From: Maea johnstoni
Taxonomy: Eukaryota; Annelida; Polychaeta; Spionida; Magelonidae
Reading direction: 5' to 3'
DNA: 64,000 bases
Assembly: GCA_963942565.1 (NCBI GenBank)
Contig: OZ012694.1
Coordinates: 30,180,793-30,244,792 of the forward strand
The notes beneath the pieces were generated by a model. That model was not told the DNA's origin. It did not search any database and was given only the letters and a program-made list of their open reading frames with translations. Positions 43,001 to 58,000 of the stretch are shown here, in pieces. Each line of letters begins with the position of its first letter. Position 1 is the stretch's first letter. Position numbers and translations under genes: made by a program.

Positions 43001-46000
43001 AGCACTGGCCTCCTCTCCATCAGCAATACATTTTAGTAGGACCTTGGCAAAATGCATAAAACTTTAGGCATGGACCCTACACACTCTTTGTCCTTTAGAG
43101 CTGGTAGTTGCTCCTGCCTGTGCCAGTGGACCCTGCAAGAACGGTGGAAAATGCATAGCTAAACTAAGCACTGATGGGAGTGGCTCAGGTTCAGCCGCAA
43201 GTGGATCTGGATCTGGTGATGACAACGATTACACTTGTATCTGTCTTGATGGATACACTGGTGATAGATGTGAAACAGGTGAGTATGCTATCATGATAGA
43301 CTCTGATATCAATCTTAGCTTACCCAAGTTGATTTCTTACTGTGCTTTCTCTCATTGATAATCTTGGTTTGTGTACAACCAATTAACACTGCCATCTTAT
43401 GCTTTGCCTTTGACTAGGCATATCAAGATAAAATTAGACTCAGGCTAAGAGTCAGGTTTGTATTCTATCTTGGTATCTACTCTCCAACACCTAGTGAAAT
43501 GGTTTATACGATTTAGGAGGATGATATCCTTTACTGATATTGTGCATTTGTTATGTATGAAGATTAGATGAAAAGATACATTCTAGACTTTCTGCTAATT
43601 AATATGTATTTTCTACGTTAAATTAGGAAGGTATTAAAACTTAAAATACTGTGCACTGATTTGAAGGTTTCTTTTTGGATTTTGGATTAATTGAAGTGAC
43701 ATACAATTTTTGGAATTTCAATCTAAACAATAATGAGTATTTTGCAACTCTAACCATCTGCTCCGAAAAGATAAGAAATATATTGATATCTTATCAAGGA
43801 CATGATCACATAAATAACGGCACACATGCAAATGCTTCTTGCCACTTAACGTTTCTAAAATCCAAGTTAAAAGACTGATAAAAGTGAAACTGAATAAAAC
43901 AGTTGTTTCCAAAGCAGATAAAGCCTTTTGTCTGAATATATGGTAAGGGCAATAAGATATCAGTTTGCCAATAACTAGTGTTATCTAGTAGAATATAGAA
44001 TAAGACCTAGCCTTCTTTATCCTGTAGAACTGGTAGTTGCTCCTGCATGTGCTAGTGACCCTTGCAAGAATGGTGGAAGATGTATACCTACACTGAGCTC
44101 AGATGGAAGTGGGTCAGGTTCAGGTGCAAGTTCATCTGGATCAAGTGGGTCAGGATCTGGTGCTGACAATGATTACACATGTATCTGTCCTGATGGGTAC
44201 ACTGGTGATAGATGTGAAACAGGTGAATATGCTATCACAATATACTTTGATTGCTGTCTTATTTTCTCAATGTTGATTTCCTAGATCACTCTATCTTGTT
44301 TATCTCCTTGGTACAGCACTCTATTGCCATTCTCTTCTGCATTACCTATATGCAAGTCTTACATATAGTATATCATGGTTATTAAAAGTACAATAGATAG
44401 GTAGTACTAACAACCTCTGAATAGAAATATGACTAAGATGACCGTAGAGTTCCTATAGCACTGGCCTCCTCTCCATCAGCAATACATTTTAGTAGGACCT
44501 TGGCAAAATGCATAAAACTTTGAGCATGGACCCTACACACTCTTTGTCCTTTAGAGCTGGTAGTTGCTCCTGCCTGTGCCAGTGGACCCTGCAAGAACGG
44601 TGGAAAATGCATAGCTAAACTAAGCACTGATGGGAGTGGCTCAGGTTCAGCCGGAAGTGGATCTGGATCTGGTGATGACAACGATTACACTTGTATCTGT
44701 CTTGATGGATACACTGGTGATAGATGTGAAACAGGTGAGTATGCTATCATGATAGACTCTGATATCAATCTTAGCTTACCCAAGTTGATTTCTTACTGTG
44801 CTTTCTCTCATTGATAATCTTGGTTTGTGTACAACCAATTAACACTGCCATATTATGCTTTGCCTTTGACTAGGCATATCAAGATAAAATTAGACTCAGG
44901 CTAAGAGTCAGGGTTTGTATTCTATCTTGGTATATACTCTCCAACACCTAGTGAAATGGTTTATACGATTTAGGAGGATGATATCCTTTACTGATATTGT
45001 GCATTTGTTATGTATGAAGATTAGATGAAAAGATACATTCTAGACTTTCTGCTAATTAATATGTATTTTCTACGTTAAATTAGGAAGGTATTAAAACTTA
45101 AAATACTGTGCACTGATTTGAAGGTTTCTTTTTGGATTTTGGATTAATTGAAGTGACATACAATTTTTGGAATTTCAATCTAAACAATAATGAGTATTTT
45201 GCAACTCTAACCATCTGCTCTGAAAAGATAAGAAATATATTGATATCTTATCAAGGACATGATCACATAAATAACGGCACACATGCAAATGCTTCTTGCC
45301 ACTTAACGTTTCTAAAATCCAAGTTAAAAGACTGATAAAAGTGAAACTGAATAAAACAGTTGTTTCCAAAGCAGATAAAGCCTTTTGTCTGAACATATGG
45401 TTAGGGCAATAAGATATCAGTTTGCCAATAACTAGTGTTATCTAGTAGAATATAGAATAAGACCTAGCCTTCTTTATCCTGTAGAACTGGTAGTTGCTCC
45501 TGCATGTGCTAGTGACCCTTGCAAGAATGGTGGAAGATGTATACCTACACTGAGCTCAGATGGAAGTGGGTCAGGTTCAGGTGCAAGTTCATCTGGATCA
45601 AGTGGGTCAGGATCTGGTGCTGACAATGATTATACATGTATCTGTCCTGATGGGTACACTGGTGATAGATGTGAAACAGGTGAATATGCTATCACAATAT
45701 ACTTTGATTTCTGTCTTATTTTTTCAAGGTTGATTTCCTAGATCACTCTATCTTGTTTATCTCCTCGGTACAGCACTCTATTGCCATTCTCTTCTTCATG
45801 ACCTATATGCAAGTCTTACATAGAGTATATCATGGTTATTAAAAGTACAATAGATAGGTAGTACTAACAACCTCTGAATAGAAATATGACTAAGATGACC
45901 GTAGAGTTCCTATAGCACTGGCCTCCTCTCCATCAGCAATACATTTAAGTAGGACCTTGGCAAAATGCATAAAACTTTAGGCATGGACCCTACACACTCT

Positions 46001-49000
46001 TTGTCCTTTAGAGCTGGTAGTTGCTCCTGCCTGTGCCAGTGGACCCTGCAAGAATGGTGGAAAATGCATAGCTAAACTAAGCACTGATGGGAGTGGCTCA
46101 GGTTCAGCCGCAAGTGGATCTGGATCTGGTGATGACAACGATTACACTTGTATCTGTCTTGATGGATACACTGGTGATAGATGTGAAACAGGTGAGTATG
46201 CTATCATGATAGACTCTGATATCAATCTTAGCTTACCAAAGTTGATTTCTTACTGTGCTTTCTCTCATTGATAATCTTGGTTTGTGTACAACCAATTAAC
46301 ACTGCCATATCATGCTTTGCCTTTGACTAGGCATATCAAGATAAAATTAGACTCAGGCTAAGAGTCAGGTTTGTATTCTATCTTGGTATCTACTCTCCCA
46401 CACCTAGTGAATTGGTGTATACGATTTAGGAGGATGATATCCTTTACTGATATTGTGCATTTGTTATGTATGAAGATTAGATGAAAAGATACATTCTAGA
46501 CTTTCTGCTAATTAATATGTATTTTCTACGTTAAATTAGGAAGGTATTAAAACTTAAAATACTGTGCACTGATTTGAAGGTTTCTTTTTGGATTTTGGAT
46601 TAATTGAAGTGACATACAATTTTTGGAATTTCAATCTAAACAATAATGAGTATTTTGCAACTCTAACCATCTGCTCTGAAAAGATAAGAAATATATTGAT
46701 ATCTTATCAAGGACATGATCACATAAATAACGGCACACATGCAGATGCTTCTTGCCGCTTAACGTTTCTAAAATCCAAGTTAAAAGACTGATAAAAGTGA
46801 AACTGAATAAAACGGGTGTTTCCAAAGCAGATAAAGCCTTTTGTCTGAACATATGGTAAGGGCAAGAAGATATCAGTTGGCCAATAACTAGTGTTATCTA
46901 GTAGAATATAGAATAAGACCTAGCCTTCTTTATCCTGTAGAACTGGTAGTTGCTCCTGCATGTGCTAGTGACCCTTGCAAGAATGGTGGAAGATGTATAC
47001 CTACACTGAGCTCAGATGGAAGTGGGTCAGGTTCAGGTGCAAGTTCATCTGGATCAATTGGGTCAGGATCTGGTACTGACAATGATTACACATGTATCTG
47101 TCCTGATGGGTACACTGGTGATAGATGTGAAACAGGTGAATATGCTATCACAATATACTTTGATTGCTGTCTTATTTTCTAATGTTGATTTCCTAGATCA
47201 CTCTATCTTGTTTATCTCCTCGGTACAGCACTCTATTGCCATTCTCTTCTTCATGACCTATATGCAAGTCTTACATATAGTATATCATGGTTATTAAAAG
47301 TACAATAGATAGGTAGTACTAACAACCTCTGAATAGAAATATGACTAAGATGACCGTAGAGTTCCTATAGCACTGGCCTCCTCTCCATCAGCAATACATT
47401 TTAGTAGGACCTTGGCAAAATGCATAAAACTTTAGGCATGGACCCTACACACTCTTTGTCCTTTAGAGCTGGTAGTTGCTCCTGCCTGTGCCAGTGGACC
47501 CTGTAAGAACGGTGGAAAATGCATAGCTAAACTAAGCACTGATGGGAGTGGCTCAGGTTCAGCCGCAAGTGGATCTGGATCTGGTGATGACAACGATTAC
47601 ACTTGTATCTGTCTTGATGGATACACTGGTGATAGATGTGAAACAGGTGAGTATGCTATCATGATAGACTCTGATATCAATCTTAGCTTACCCAAGTTGA
47701 TTTCTTACTGTGCTTTCTCTCATTGATAATCTTGGTTTGTGTACAACCAATTAACACTGCCATATTATGCTTTGCCTTTGACTAGGCATATCAAGATAAA
47801 ATTAGACTCAGGCTAAGAGTCAGGTTTGTATTCTATCTTGGTATCTACTCTCCCACACCTAGTGAATTAGTGTATACGATTTAGGAGGATGATATCCTTT
47901 ACCAATATTGTGCATTTGTTATGTATGAAGATTAGATGAAAAGATACATTCTAGACTTTCTGCTAATTAATATGTATTTTCTACGTTAAATTAGGAAGGT
48001 ATTAAAACTTAAAATACTGTGCACTGATTTGAAGGTTTCTTTTTGGATTTTGGATTAATTGAAGTGACATACAATTTTTGGAATTTCAATCTAAACAATA
48101 ATGAGTATTTTGCAACTCTAACCATCTGCTCTGAAAAGATAAGAAATATATTGATATCTTATCAAGGACATGATCACATAAATAACGGCACACATGCAAA
48201 TGCTTCTTGCCACTTAACGTTTCTAAAATCCAAGTTAAAAGACTGATAAAAGTGAAACTGAATAAAACAGTTGTTTCCAAAGCAGATAAAGCCTTTTGTC
48301 TGAACATATGGTTAGGGCAATAAGATATCAGTTTGCCAATAACTAGTGTTATCTAGTAGAATATAGAATAAGACCTAGCCTTCTTTATCCTGTAGAACTG
48401 GTAGTTGCTCCTGCATGTGCTAGTGACCCTTGCAAGAATGGTGGAAGATGTATACCTACACTGAGCTCAGATGGAAGTGGGTCAGGTTCAGGTGCAAGTT
48501 CATCTGGATCAAGTGGGTCAGGATCTGGTGCTGACAATGATTATACATGTATCTGTCCTGATGGGTACACTGGTGATAGATGTGAAACAGGTGAATATGC
48601 TATCACAATATACTTTGATTTCTGTCTTATTTTTTCAAGGTTGATTTCCTAGATCACTCTATCTTGTTTATCTCCTCGGTACAGCACTCTATTGCCATTC
48701 TCTTCTTCATGACCTATATGCAAGTCTTACATAGAGTATATCATGGTTATTAAAAGTACAATAGATAGGTAGTACTAACAACCTCTGAATAGAAATATGA
48801 CTAAGATGACCGTAGAGTTCCTATAGCACTGGCCTCCTCTCCATCAGCAATACATTTAAGTAGGACCTTGGCAAAATGCATAAAACTTTAGGCATGGACC
48901 CTACACACTCTTTGTCCTTTAGAGCTGGTAGTTGCTCCTGCCTGTGCCAGTGGACCCTGCAAGAATGGTGGAAAATGCATAGCTAAACTAAGCACTGATG

Positions 49001-52000
49001 GGAGTGGCTCAGGTTCAGCCGCAAGTGGATCTGGATCTGGTGATGACAACGATTACACTTGTATCTGTCTTGATGGATACACTGGTGATAGATGTGAAAC
49101 AGGTGAGTATGCTATCATGATAGACTCTGATATCAATCTTAGCTTACCAAAGTTGATTTCTTACTGTGCTTTCTCTCATTGATAATCTTGGTTTGTGTAC
49201 AACCAATTAACACTGCCATATCATGCTTTGCCTTTGACTAGGCATATCAAGATAAAATTAGACTCAGGCTAAGAGTCAGGTTTGTATTCTATCTTGGTAT
49301 CTACTCTCCCACACCTAGTGAATTGGTGTATACGATTTAGGAGGATGATATCCTTTACTGATATTGTGCATTTGTTATGTATGAAGATTAGATGAAAAGA
49401 TACATTCTAGACTTTCTGCTAATTAATATGTATTTTCTACGTTAAATTAGGAAGGTATTAAAACTTAAAATACTGTGCACTGATTTGAAGGTTTCTTTTT
49501 GGATTTTGGATTAATTGAAGTGACATACAATTTTTGGAATTTCAATCTAAACAATAATGAGTATTTTGCAACTCTAACCATCTGCTCTGAAAAGATAAGA
49601 AATATATTGATATCTTATCAAGGACATGATCACATAAATAACGGCACACATGCAGATGCTTCTTGCCGCTTAACGTTTCTAAAATCCAAGTTAAAAGACT
49701 GATAAAAGTGAAACTGAATAAAACGGGTGTTTCCAAAGCAGATAAAGCCTTTTGTCTGAACATATGGTAAGGGCAAGAAGATATCAGTTGGCCAATAACT
49801 AGTGTTATCTAGTAGAATATAGAATAAGACCTAGCCTTCTTTATCCTGTAGAACTGGTAGTTGCTCCTGCATGTGCTAGTGACCCTTGCAAGAATGGTGG
49901 AAGATGTATACCTACACTGAGCTCAGATGGAAGTGGGTCAGGTTCAGGTGCAAGTTCATCTGGATCAATTGGGTCAGGATCTGGTACTGACAATGATTAC
50001 ACATGTATCTGTCCTGATGGGTACACTGGTGATAGATGTGAAACAGGTGAATATGCTATCACAATATACTTTGATTGCTGTCTTATTTTCTAATGTTGAT
50101 TTCCTAGATCACTCTATCTTGTTTATCTCCTCGGTACAGCACTCTATTGCCATTCTCTTCTTCATGACCTATATGCAAGTCTTACATATAGTATATCATG
50201 GTTATTAAAAGTACAATAGATAGGTAGTACTAACAACCTCTGAATAGAAATATGACTAAGATGACCGTAGAGTTCCTATAGCACTGGCCTCCTCTCCATC
50301 AGCAATACATTTTAGTAGGACCTTGGCAAAATGCATAAAACTTTAGGCATGGACCCTACACACTCTTTGTCCTTTAGAGCTGGTAGTTGCTCCTGCCTGT
50401 GCCAGTGGACCCTGTAAGAACGGTGGAAAATGCATAGCTAAACTAAGCACTGATGGGAGTGGCTCAGGTTCAGCCGCAAGTGGATCTGGATCTGGTGATG
50501 ACAACGATTACACTTGTATCTGTCTTGATGGATACACTGGTGATAGATGTGAAACAGGTGAGTATGCTATCATGATAGACTCTGATATCAATCTTAGCTT
50601 ACCCAAGTTGATTTCTTACTGTGCTTTCTCTCATTGATAATCTTGGTTTGTGTACAACCAATTAACACTGCCATATTATGCTTTGCCTTTGACTAGGCAT
50701 ATCAAGATAAAATTAGACTCAGGCTAAGAGTCAGGTTTGTATTCTATCTTGGTATCTACTCTCCCACACCTAGTGAATTAGTGTATACGATTTAGGAGGA
50801 TGATATCCTTTACCAATATTGTGCATTTGTTATGTATGAAGATTAGATGAAAAGATACATTCTAGACTTTCTGCTAATTAATATGTATGTTCTATGTTAA
50901 ATTAGGAAGGTATTAAAACTTAAAATACTGTGCACTGATTTGAAGGTTTCTTTTTGGATTTTGGATTAATTGAGGTGACATACAATTTTTGGAATTTCAA
51001 TCTAAACAATAAGGAGTATTTTGCAACTCTAACCATCTGCTCTGAAAAGATAAGAAATATATTGATATCTTATCAAGGACATGATCACATAAATAACCGC
51101 ACACATGCAGATGCTTCTTGCCGCTTAACGTTTCTAAAATCCAAGTTAAAAGACTGATAAAAGTGAAACTGAATAAAACGGGTGTTTCCAAAGCAGATAA
51201 AGCCTTTTGTCTGAACATATGGTAAGGGCAATAAGATATCAGTTTGCCAATAACTAGTGTTATCTAGTAGAATATAGAATAAGACCTAGCCTTCTTTATC
51301 CTGTAGAACTGGTAGTTGCTCCTGCATGTGCTAGTGACCCTTGCAAGAATGGTGGAAGATGTATACCTACACTGAGCTCAGATGGAAGTGGGTCAGGTTC
51401 AGGTGCAAGTTCATCTGGATCAAGTGGGTCAGGATCTGGTGCTGACAATGATTACACATGTATCTGTCCTGATGGGTACACTGGTGATAGATGTGAAACA
51501 GGTGAATATGCTATCACAATATACTTTGATTGCTGTCTTATTTTCTCAATGTTGATTTCCTAGATCACTCTATCTTGTTTATCTCCTCGGTACAGCACTC
51601 TATTGCCATTCTCTTCTTCATGACCTATATGCAAGTCTTACATAGAGTATATCATGGTTATTAAAAGTACAATAGATAGGTAGTACTAACAACCTCTGAA
51701 TAGAAATATGACTAAGATGACCGTAGAGTTCCTATAGCACTGGCCTCCTCTCCATCAGCAATACATTTAAGTAGGACCTTGGCAAAATGCATAAAACTTT
51801 AGGCATGGACCCTACACACTCTTTGTCCTTTAGAGCTGGTAGTTGCTCCTGCCTGTGCCAGTGGACCCTGCAAGAATGGTGGAAAATGCATAGCTAAACT
51901 AAGCACTGATGGGAGTGGCTCAGGTGCAGCCGCAAGTGGATCTGGATCTGGTGATGACAACGATTACACTTGTATCTGTCTTGATGGATACACTGGTGAT

Positions 52001-55000
52001 AGATGTGAAACAGGTGAGTATGCTATCATGATAGACTCTGATATCAATCTTAGCTTACCAAAGTTGATTTCTTACTGTGCTTTCTCTCATTGATAATCTT
52101 GGTTTGTGTACAACCAATTAACACTGCCATATCATGCTTTGCCTTTGACTAGGCATATCAAGATAAAATTAGACTCAGGCTAAGAGTCAGGTTTGTATTC
52201 TATCTTGGTATCTACTCTCCCACACCTAGTGAATTGGTGTATACGATTTAGGAGGATGATATCCTTTACTGATATTGTGCATTTGTTATGTATGAAGATT
52301 AGATGAAAAGATACATTCTAGACTTTCTGCTAATTAATATGTATTTTCTACGTTAAATTAGGAAGGTATTAAAACTTAAAATACTGTGCACTGATTTGAA
52401 GGTTTCTTTTTGGATTTTGGATTAATTGAAGTGACATACAATTTTTGGAATTTCAATCTAAACAATAATGAGTATTTTGCAACTCTAACCATCTGCTCTG
52501 AAAAGATAAGAAATATATTGATATTTTATCAAGGACATGATCACATAAATAACCGCACACATGCAGATGCTTCTTGCCGCTTAACGTTTCTAAAATCCAA
52601 GTTAAAAGACTGATAAAAGTGAAACTGAATAAAACGGGTGTTTCCAAAGCAGATAAAGCCTTTTGTCTGAACATATGGTAAGGGCAAGAAGATATCAGTT
52701 GGCCAATAACTAGTGTTATCTAGTAGAATATAGAATAAGACCTAGCCTTCTTTATCCTGTAGAACTGGTAGTTGCTCCTGCATGTGCTAGTGACCCTTGC
52801 AAGAATGGTGGAAGATGTATACCTACACTGAGCTCAGATGGAAGTGGGTCAGGTTCAGGTGCAAGTTCATCTGGATCAAGTGGGTCAGGATCTGGTACTG
52901 ACAATGATTACACATGTATCTGTCCTGATGGGTACACTGGTGATAGATGTGAAACAGGTGAATATGCTATCACAATATACTTTGATTGCTGTCTTATTTT
53001 CTCAATGTTGATTTCCTAGATCACTCTATCTTGTTTATCTCCTCGGTACAGCACTCTATTGCCATTCTCTTCTTCATGACCTATATGCAAGTCTTACATA
53101 TAGTATATCATGGTTATTAAAAGTACAATAGATAGGTAGTACTAACAACCTCTGAATAGAAATATGACTAAGATGACCGTAGAGTTCCTATAGCACTGGC
53201 CTCCTCTCCATCAGCAATACATTTTAGTAGGACCTTGGCAAAATGCATAAAACTTTAGGCATGGACCCTACACACTCTTTGTCCTTTAGAGCTGGTAGTT
53301 GCTCCTGCCTGTGCCAGTGGACCCTGCAAGAACGGTGGAAAATGCATAGCTAAACTAAGCACTGATGGGAGTGGCTCAGGTTCAGCCGCAAGTGGATCTG
53401 GATCTGGTGATGACAACGATTACACTTGTATCTGTCTTGATGGATACACTGGTGATAGATGTGAAACAGGTGAGTATGCTATCATGATAGACTCTGATAT
53501 CAATCTTAGCTTACCCAAGTTGATTTCTTACTGTGCTTTCTCTCATTGATAATCTTGGTTTGTGTACAACCAATTAACACTGCCATATTATGCTTTGCCT
53601 TTGACTAGGCATATCAAGATAAAATTAGACTCAGGCTAAGAGTCAGGTTTGTATTCTATCTTGGTATCTACTCTCCCACACTTAGTGAATTAGTGTATAC
53701 GATTTAGGAGGATGATATCCTTTACCAATATTGTGCATTTGTTATGTATGAAGATTAGATGAAAAGATACATTCTAGACTTTCTGCTAATTAATATGTAT
53801 GTTCTATGTTAAATTAGGAAGGTATTAAAACTTAAAATACTGTGCACTGATTTGAAGGTTTCTTTTTGGATTTTGGATTAATTGAGGTGACATACAATTT
53901 TTGGAATTTCAATCTAAACAATAAGGAGTATTTTGCAACTCTAACCATCTGCTCTGAAAAGATAAGAAATATATTCATATCTTATCAAGGACATGATCAC
54001 ATAAATAACGGCACACATGCAGATGCTTCTTGCCACTTAACGTTTCTAAAATCCAAGTTAAAAGACTGATAAAAGTGAAACTGAATAAAACAGTTGTTTC
54101 CAAAGCAGATAAAGCCTTTTGTCTGAACATATGGTAAGGGCAATAAGATATCAGTTTGCCAATAACTAGTGTTATCTAGTAGAATATAGAATAAGACCTA
54201 GCCTTCTTTATCCTGTAGAACTGGTAGTTGCTCCTGCATGTGCTAGTGACCCTTGCAAGAATGGTGGAAGATGTATACCTACACTGAGCTCAGATGGAAG
54301 TGGGTCAGGTTCAGGTGCAAGTTCATCTGGATCAAGTGGGTCAGGATCTGGTGCTGACAATGATTACACATGTATCTGTCCTGATGGGTACACTGGTGAT
54401 AGATGTGAAACAGGTGAATATGCTATCACAATATACTTTGATTGCTGTCTTATTTTCTCAATCTTGATTTCCTAGATCACTCTATCTTGTTTATCTCCTC
54501 GGTACAGCACTCTATTGCCATTCTCTTCTTCATGACCTATATGCAAGTCTTACATATAGTATATCATGGTTATTAAAAGTACAATAGATAGGTAGTACTA
54601 ACAACCTCTGAATAGAAATATGACTAAGATGACCGTAGAGTTCCTATAGCACTGGCCTCCTCTCCATCAGCAATACATTTTAGTAGGACCTTGGCAAAAT
54701 GCATAAAACTTTAGGCATGGACCCTACACACTCTTTGTCCTTTAGAGCTGGTAGTTGCTCCTGCCTGTGCCAGTGGACCCTGCAAGAACGGTGGAAAATG
54801 CATAGCTAAACTAAGCACTGATGGGAGTGGCTCAGGTTCAGCCGCAAGTGGATCTGGATCTGGTGATGACAACGATTACACTTGTATCTGTCTTGATGGA
54901 TACACTGGTGATAGATGTGAAACAGGTGAGTATGCTATCATGATAGACTCTGATATCAATCTTAGCTTACCCAAGTTGATTTCTTACTGTGCTTTCTCTC

Positions 55001-58000
55001 ATTGTTAATCTTGGTTTGTGTACAACCAATTAACACTGCCATCTTATGCTTTGCCTTTGACTAGGCATATCAAGATAAAATTAGACTCAGGCTAAGAGTC
55101 AGGTTTGTATTCTATCTTGGTATCTACTCTCCAACACCTAGTGAAATGGTTTATACGATTTAGGAGGATGATATCCTTTACTGATATTGTGCATTTGTTA
55201 TGTATGAAGATTAGATGAAAAGATACATTCTAGACTTTCTGCTAATTAATATGTATTTTCTACGTTAAATTAGGAAGGTATTAAAACTTAAAATACTGTG
55301 CACTGATTTGAAGGTTTCTTTTTGGATTTTGGATTAATTGAAGTGACATACAATTTTTGGAATTTCAATCTAAACAATAATGAATAATTTGCAACTCTAA
55401 CCATCTGCTCTGAAAAGATAAGAAATATATTGATATCTTATCAAGGACATGATCACATAAATAACGGCACACATGCAGATGCTTCTTGCCGCTTAACGTT
55501 TCTAAAGTCCAAGTTAAAAGACTGTTAAAAGTGAAACTGAATAAAACAGTTGTTTCCAAAGCAGATAAAGCCTTTTGTCTGAACATATGGTAAGGGCAAT
55601 AAGATATCAGTTTGCCAATAACTAGTGTTATCTAGTAGAATATAGAATAAGACCTAGCCTTCTTTATCCTGTAGAACTGGTAGTTGCTCCTGCATGTGCT
55701 AGTGACCCTTGCAAGAATGGTGGAAGATGTATACCTACACTGAGCTCAGATGGAAGTGGGTCAGGTTCAGGTGCAAGTTCATCTGGATCAAGTGGGTCAG
55801 GATCTGGTGCTGACAATGATTACACATGTATCTGTCCTGATGGGTACACTGGTGATAGATGTGAAACAGGTGAATATGCTATCACAATATACTTTGATTG
55901 CTGTCTTATTTTCTCAATGTTGATTTTCTAGATCACTCTATCTTGTTTATCTCCTCGGTACAGCACTCTATTGCCATTCTCTTCTTCATGACCTATATGC
56001 AAGTCTTACATATAGTATATCATGGTTATTAAAAGTACAATAGATAGGTAGTACTAACAACCTCTGAATAGAAATATGAACAAGATGACCGTAGAGTTCC
56101 TATAGCACTGGCCTCCTCTCCATCAGCAATACATTTTAGTAGGACCTTGGCAAAATGCATAAAACTTTGGGCATGGACCCTACACACTCTTTGTCCTTTA
56201 GAGCTGGTAGTTGCTCCTGCCTGTGCCAGTGGACCCTGCAAGAACGGTGGAAAATGCATAGCTAAACTAAGCACTGATGGGAGTGGCTCAGGTTCAGCCG
56301 CAAGTGGATCTGGATCTGGTGATGACAACGATTACACTTGTATCTGTCTTGATGGATACACTGGTGATAGATGTGAAACAGGTGAGTATGCTATCATGAT
56401 AGACTCTGATATCAATCTTAGCTTACCCAAGTTGATTTCTTACTGTGCTTTCTCTCATTGTTAATCTTGGTTTGTGTACAACCAATTAACACTGCCATCT
56501 TATGCTTTGCCTTTGACTAGGCATATCAAGATAAAATTAGACTCAGGCTAAGAGTCAGGTTTGTATTCTATCTTGGTATCTACTCTCCAACACCTAGTGA
56601 AATGGTTTATACGATTTAGGAGGATGATATCCTTTACTGATATTGTGCATTTGTTATGTATGAAGATTAGATGAAAAGATACATTCTAGACTTTCTGCTA
56701 ATTAATATGTATTTTCTACGTTAAATTAGGAAGGTATTAAAACTTAAAATACTGTGCACTGATTTGAAGGTTTCTTTTTGGATTTTGGATTAATTGAAGT
56801 GACATACAATTTTTGGAATTTCAATCTAAACAATAATGAATAATTTGCAACTCTAACCATCTGCTCTGAAAAGATAAGAAATATATTGATATCTTATCAA
56901 GGACATGATCACATAAATAACGGCACACATGCAGATGCTTCTTGCCGCTTAACGTTTCTAAAATCCAAGTTAAAAGACTGATAAAAGTGAAACTGAATAA
57001 AACAGTTGTTTCCAAAGCAGATAAAGCCTTTTGTCTGAACATATGGTAAGGGCAATAAGATATCAGTTTGCCAATAACTAGTGTTATCTAGTAGAATATA
57101 GAATAAGACCTAGCCTTCTTTATCCTGTAGAACTGGTAGTTGCTCCTGCATGTGCTAGTGACCCTTGCAAGAATGGTGGAAGATGTATACCTACACTGAG
57201 CTCAGATGGAAGTGGGTCAGGTTCAGGTGCAAGTTCATCTGGATCAAGTGGGTCAGGATCTGGTGCTGACAATGATTACACATGTATCTGTCCTGATGGG
57301 TACACTGGTGATAGATGTGAAACAGGTGAATATGCTATCACAATATACTTTGATTGCTGTCTTATTTTCTCAATGTTGATTTCCTAGATCACTCTATCTT
57401 GTTTATCTCCTCGGTACAGCACTCTATTGCCATTCTCTTCTTCATGACCTATATGCAAGTCTTACATATAGTATATCATGGTTATTAAAAGTACAATAGA
57501 TAGGTAGTACTAACAACCTCTGAATAGAAATATGAACAAGATGACCGTAGAGTTCCTATAGCACTGGCCTCCTCTCCATCAGCAATACATTTTAGTAGGA
57601 CCTTGGCAAAATGCATAAAACTTTGGGCATGGACCCTACACACTCTTTGTCCTTTAGAGCTGGTAGTTGCTCCTGCCTGTGCCAGTGGACCCTGCAAGAA
57701 CGGTGGAAAATGCATAGCTAAACTAAGCACTGATGGGAGTGGCTCAGGTTCAGCCGCAAGTGGATCTGGATCTGGTGATGACAACGATTACACTTGTATC
57801 TGTCTTGATGGATACACTGGTGATAGATGTGAAACAGGTGAGTATGCTATCATGATAGACTCTGATATCAATCTTAGCTTATCCAAGTTGATTTCTTACT
57901 GTGCTTTCTCTCATTGTTAATCTTGGTTTGTGTACAACCAATTAACACTGCCATCTTATGCTTTGCCTTTGACTAGGCATATCAAGATAAAATTAGACTC

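Larger units (their letters stand above)
36160..44930 (+). repeat. Three-unit higher-order repeat, two copies (units 26-28 and 29-31)
   Basis: Units 26/29 share cttgacgcttaatg and the ttttttatcc acceptor tract. Units 27/30 share ttatcatcaagg, ctgaagatatgg, silent ACG and tgcaactctt. Units 28/31 share ctccgaaaag and ctgaatatatgg. Spacing between partners is 4,370-4,372 bp. Borders are approximate. Confidence 0.8.
45130..53865 (+). repeat. Two-unit higher-order repeat, three copies (units 32-33, 34-35, 36-37)
   Basis: Exon A starts in partner units are exactly 2,911 bp apart (45485/48396/51307 and 46941/49852/52763). Copies one and two read the same by eye for about 2.85 kb (45130-47975 and 48041-50886), including silent, replacement and indel markers. 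Copy three is diverged and partly mosaic. Confidence 0.85.

Noticed and set aside
47016-47297. 93-residue plus-strand frames in units 33 and 35.
   Set aside because: Off-frame reading of exon A and intron a, created by the unit-specific base changes; no cysteine pattern.
56029-56328. Minus-strand 82- to 99-residue frames rich in Pro, Asp and Glu.
   Set aside because: Antisense shadow of the Ser-Gly codons of exon B.
56147-56464. 105-residue plus-strand frame in units 39 and 40 crossing intron a, exon B and intron b.
   Set aside because: It results from one intronic change (TTTGGG for TTTAGG); the normal acceptor and donor are intact, so intron read-through is the simpler explanation.
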